A DNA stretch of 64,000 bases, taken from NCBI GenBank assembly GCA_964426655.1, contig CAYRQT010000004.1, positions 1 through 64,000 of the forward strand, written 5' to 3'. Position 1 is the first letter of the stretch, and the number at the start of each line of letters is the position of its first letter. The translations under genes and the position numbers were made by a program. The notes below the pieces were generated by a model. The model was not told the origin of the DNA and did not search any database. It worked only from the letters and a program-made list of their open reading frames with translations. The DNA comes from RGIG8306 sp964426655. GTDB taxonomy: Bacteria > Bacillota > Clostridia > Lachnospirales > Lachnospiraceae. Below are positions 62,826 to 64,000 of the stretch, piece after piece.

Positions 62826-63299
62826 ATGGGGGTCTATGATTTTACAGTGCTGAATGATCAGAATGAACTGGTTCCTTTGGAAAAATATGCAGGGCAGGTG
62901 CTTTTGATTGTGAACACTGCCACTGGCTGTGGGTTTACTCCACAGTATAAAGGCTTGGAGGATCTTTACGAAAAGTATCGGGACAAAGGTTTTGTTGTTT
63001 TGGATTTTCCCTGTAATCAGTTTGGAGGGCAGGCACCGGGAAGCATAGAGGAGATCAATGCGTTTTGTACTTTGAAATACCAGACCACATTCCCCCGGTT
63101 CCAAAAAATTGAAGTGAATGGAGATAAGGAAGCTCCTTTATTCCGGTACCTGAAGGAGCAGACGGGTGGTGTTTTCGGTAATGCCATCAAGTGGAATTTT
63201 ACAAAATTTCTAATTGATCGGGATGGAACAGTGTTGGAGCGTTTTGCGCCCACCACAAAACCGGAGCAGATTGAGAGCAACTTAAAGGCACTGCTATAG
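62826..63299 (+). CDS. Glutathione-peroxidase-like thiol peroxidase, copy 1
   Basis: 157 residues. Catalytic Cys35 (NTATGCGFTPQY), Gln and Asn-Trp partners (DFPCNQFGGQ; IKWNFTKFL). A second Cys in INAFCTLKYQTTFP lies where thioredoxin-dependent members keep the resolving Cys. A Cys (not selenocysteine) enzyme that reduces peroxides with thioredoxin (family knowledge), consistent with the thioredoxin gene downstream. Site AAGGAAAGG before ATG. Confidence 0.93.
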   Translation: MGVYDFTVLNDQNELVPLEKYAGQVLLIVNTATGCGFTPQYKGLEDLYEKYRDKGFVVLDFPCNQFGGQAPGSIEEINAFCTLKYQTTFPRFQKIEVNGDKEAPLFRYLKEQTGGVFGNAIKWNFTKFLIDRDGTVLERFAPTTKPEQIESNLKALL

Positions 63300-63308
63300 G
63301 AGGATAAC

Positions 63309-63860
63309 ATGAGTGTTTATGATTTTACAGTGAAGGACAGAAAGGGAGAGAAGGTTTCCCTTAAGGCGTATGAGGGCAAGGTTTTGCTGATTATCAATTC
63401 TGCAACAGAGTGTGGGTTTACCCCTCAGTATGATGAGCTGAGAGAGATTCAGAATAAATATGCTGAGAGAGGATTTTCCATACTGGATTTTCCCTGCAAT
63501 CAGTTCGGGGGACAGGCACCGGGAACAAATGAAGAGATTGCTCAGTTTTGCACCATGAGGTATGGGGTGACATTCCCCATTTTTGGCAAGTTGGAAGTGA
63601 ACGGGCCGGGAGAAGATCCGCTCTACACTTATCTGAAGGCTCAAAAGGGGTTTGCAGGCTTTGATCCGGCACATGAACTGACCCCAATCCTGGAAGATAT
63701 TTTGGGAAAGGCTGATCCGGACTACGCAAAAAAGACAGATATTAAGTGGAATTTTACGAAATTCTTAGTGGATAAAAAAGGTGAGGTTTTGGCTCGTTTT
63801 GAGCCCACAACCAGTCTTTCAGTAGTAGAAGAGGCAATTGCCAAAGCATTACAAGCGTAA
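63309..63860 (+). CDS. Glutathione-peroxidase-like thiol peroxidase, copy 2
   Basis: 183 residues. Same motifs as copy 1 (NSATECGFTPQY, DFPCNQFGGQ, IAQFCTMRYGVTFP, IKWNFTKFL), so a tandem duplicate. It keeps a 25-residue insertion before the last strand (KGFAGFDPAHELTPILEDILGKADPDYAKK) that copy 1 lacks; the two have diverged in length and may prefer different peroxides. Starts 9 bp after copy 1 behind TAGGAGG. Confidence 0.93.
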   Translation: MSVYDFTVKDRKGEKVSLKAYEGKVLLIINSATECGFTPQYDELREIQNKYAERGFSILDFPCNQFGGQAPGTNEEIAQFCTMRYGVTFPIFGKLEVNGPGEDPLYTYLKAQKGFAGFDPAHELTPILEDILGKADPDYAKKTDIKWNFTKFLVDKKGEVLARFEPTTSLSVVEEAIAKALQA

Positions 63861-63874
63861 TAAAGGAGGACATT

Positions 63875-64000
63875 ATGGCTGCGATTGTTGTAACAGAACA
63901 GAGTTTTGAAAAAGAGGTTTTACAGGCAGACAGGCCAGTACTGGTAGATTTTTGGGCAAGCTGGTGTGGTCCCTGCAAAATGTTGCTTCCGGTGGTGGAG
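63875..64000 (+). CDS. trxA: Thioredoxin, N-terminal part (cut by window edge)
   Basis: First 42 residues from ATG 63875 (AAAGGAGG upstream). Shows VDFWASWCGPCKMLLP with the WCGPC redox pair. Fourteen bp after the second peroxidase; it is the likely reductant of both. The rest lies outside the window. Confidence 0.95.
   Translation, partial: MAAIVVTEQSFEKEVLQADRPVLVDFWASWCGPCKMLLPVVE

Noticed and set aside
62826..63860. Selenocysteine in the glutathione peroxidases
   Set aside because: Both genes have plain Cys codons at the catalytic position (TGT), with no in-frame TGA.
1..64000. CRISPR arrays, tRNA or rRNA genes, phage structural genes
   Set aside because: No regularly spaced repeats, cloverleaf-like segments with CCA context, rRNA signatures or phage head/tail proteins were recognised on either strand.

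Overview
This window is a stretch of a low-to-mid GC Firmicute chromosome, most likely a gut Lachnospiraceae (Clostridium cluster XIVa) member. Evidence seen directly: strong AAGGAGG-type ribosome binding sites, TTG starts, intrinsic terminators with U-tracts, and many lipoprotein-anchored ABC binding proteins. YesM/YesN two-component pairs, a membrane-anchored cohesin-like protein and a dockerin enzyme point the same way. The genus cannot be fixed from the sequence alone. Three runs of exactly 10 N (20034, 28473, 32760) lie inside genes and are scaffold gaps, so this is a draft assembly.

Layout. 1-2.2 kb: end of an integrative element with a large serine recombinase behind a twin operator. 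Its end cuts an AraC-type regulator. 2.1-8.0 kb: a decayed sugar-uptake locus (truncated regulator, broken RbsA-like ATPase, truncated permease, hydrolase split by an IS110 element), with an apparently intact TauE-type exporter. 8.0-15.8 kb: YesM/YesN pair divergent from an Lpl-type oligosaccharide ABC importer, a Nif3-like protein and an esterase. 15.9-21 kb: compact housekeeping operon (isochorismatase-like hydrolase, YgbA-like, hydrolase, phosphatase, tautomerase, RmuC, YaaA, small membrane protein). 21-27 kb: rhodanese, paired ChrA halves, frameshifted LysR gene, GNAT, AlkD-like, Fe-alcohol dehydrogenase, ProX-type tRNA editing protein.

27.2-35.4 kb: one operon for uptake and reductive breakdown of pyrimidines: NitT/TauT-type ABC importer, dihydropyrimidinase, dihydropyrimidine dehydrogenase and an N-carbamoyl-amide hydrolase. 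Its binding protein looks circularly permuted, and the dehydrogenase carries a DPD-type N-terminal Fe-S domain without the FAD/NADPH domains. 35.5-45.4 kb: HD protein, SDR gene with an internal amber codon, then a YesN/YesM/sugar-binding-lipoprotein sensing unit followed by mglBAC and a 37-codon membrane microORF.

45.5-53.1 kb: DinB/DUF1569-like protein, then a surface module: a membrane-anchored cohesin-like protein and a purple-acid-phosphatase-like enzyme that carries its own cohesin-like domain plus a type I dockerin. A YibE/F protein and a membrane-fused glycerophosphodiesterase follow. 53.1-58.9 kb: amber-interrupted GtrA gene, then metNIQ in one operon with a 2-hydroxyacid dehydrogenase and an aminotransferase. 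59-64 kb: HPr, pyridoxal kinase plus ECF S component, DegV, ketopantoate reductase, and two glutathione peroxidases leading into thioredoxin, which runs off the window.

The most unusual items are the permuted binding protein, the short DPD variant, the cohesin/dockerin phosphatase module, the structured 5' leader of the IS110 element (candidate bridge RNA), and the link of metNIQ to hydroxyacid oxidation and transamination. No rRNA, tRNA, CRISPR array or known riboswitch was recognised.
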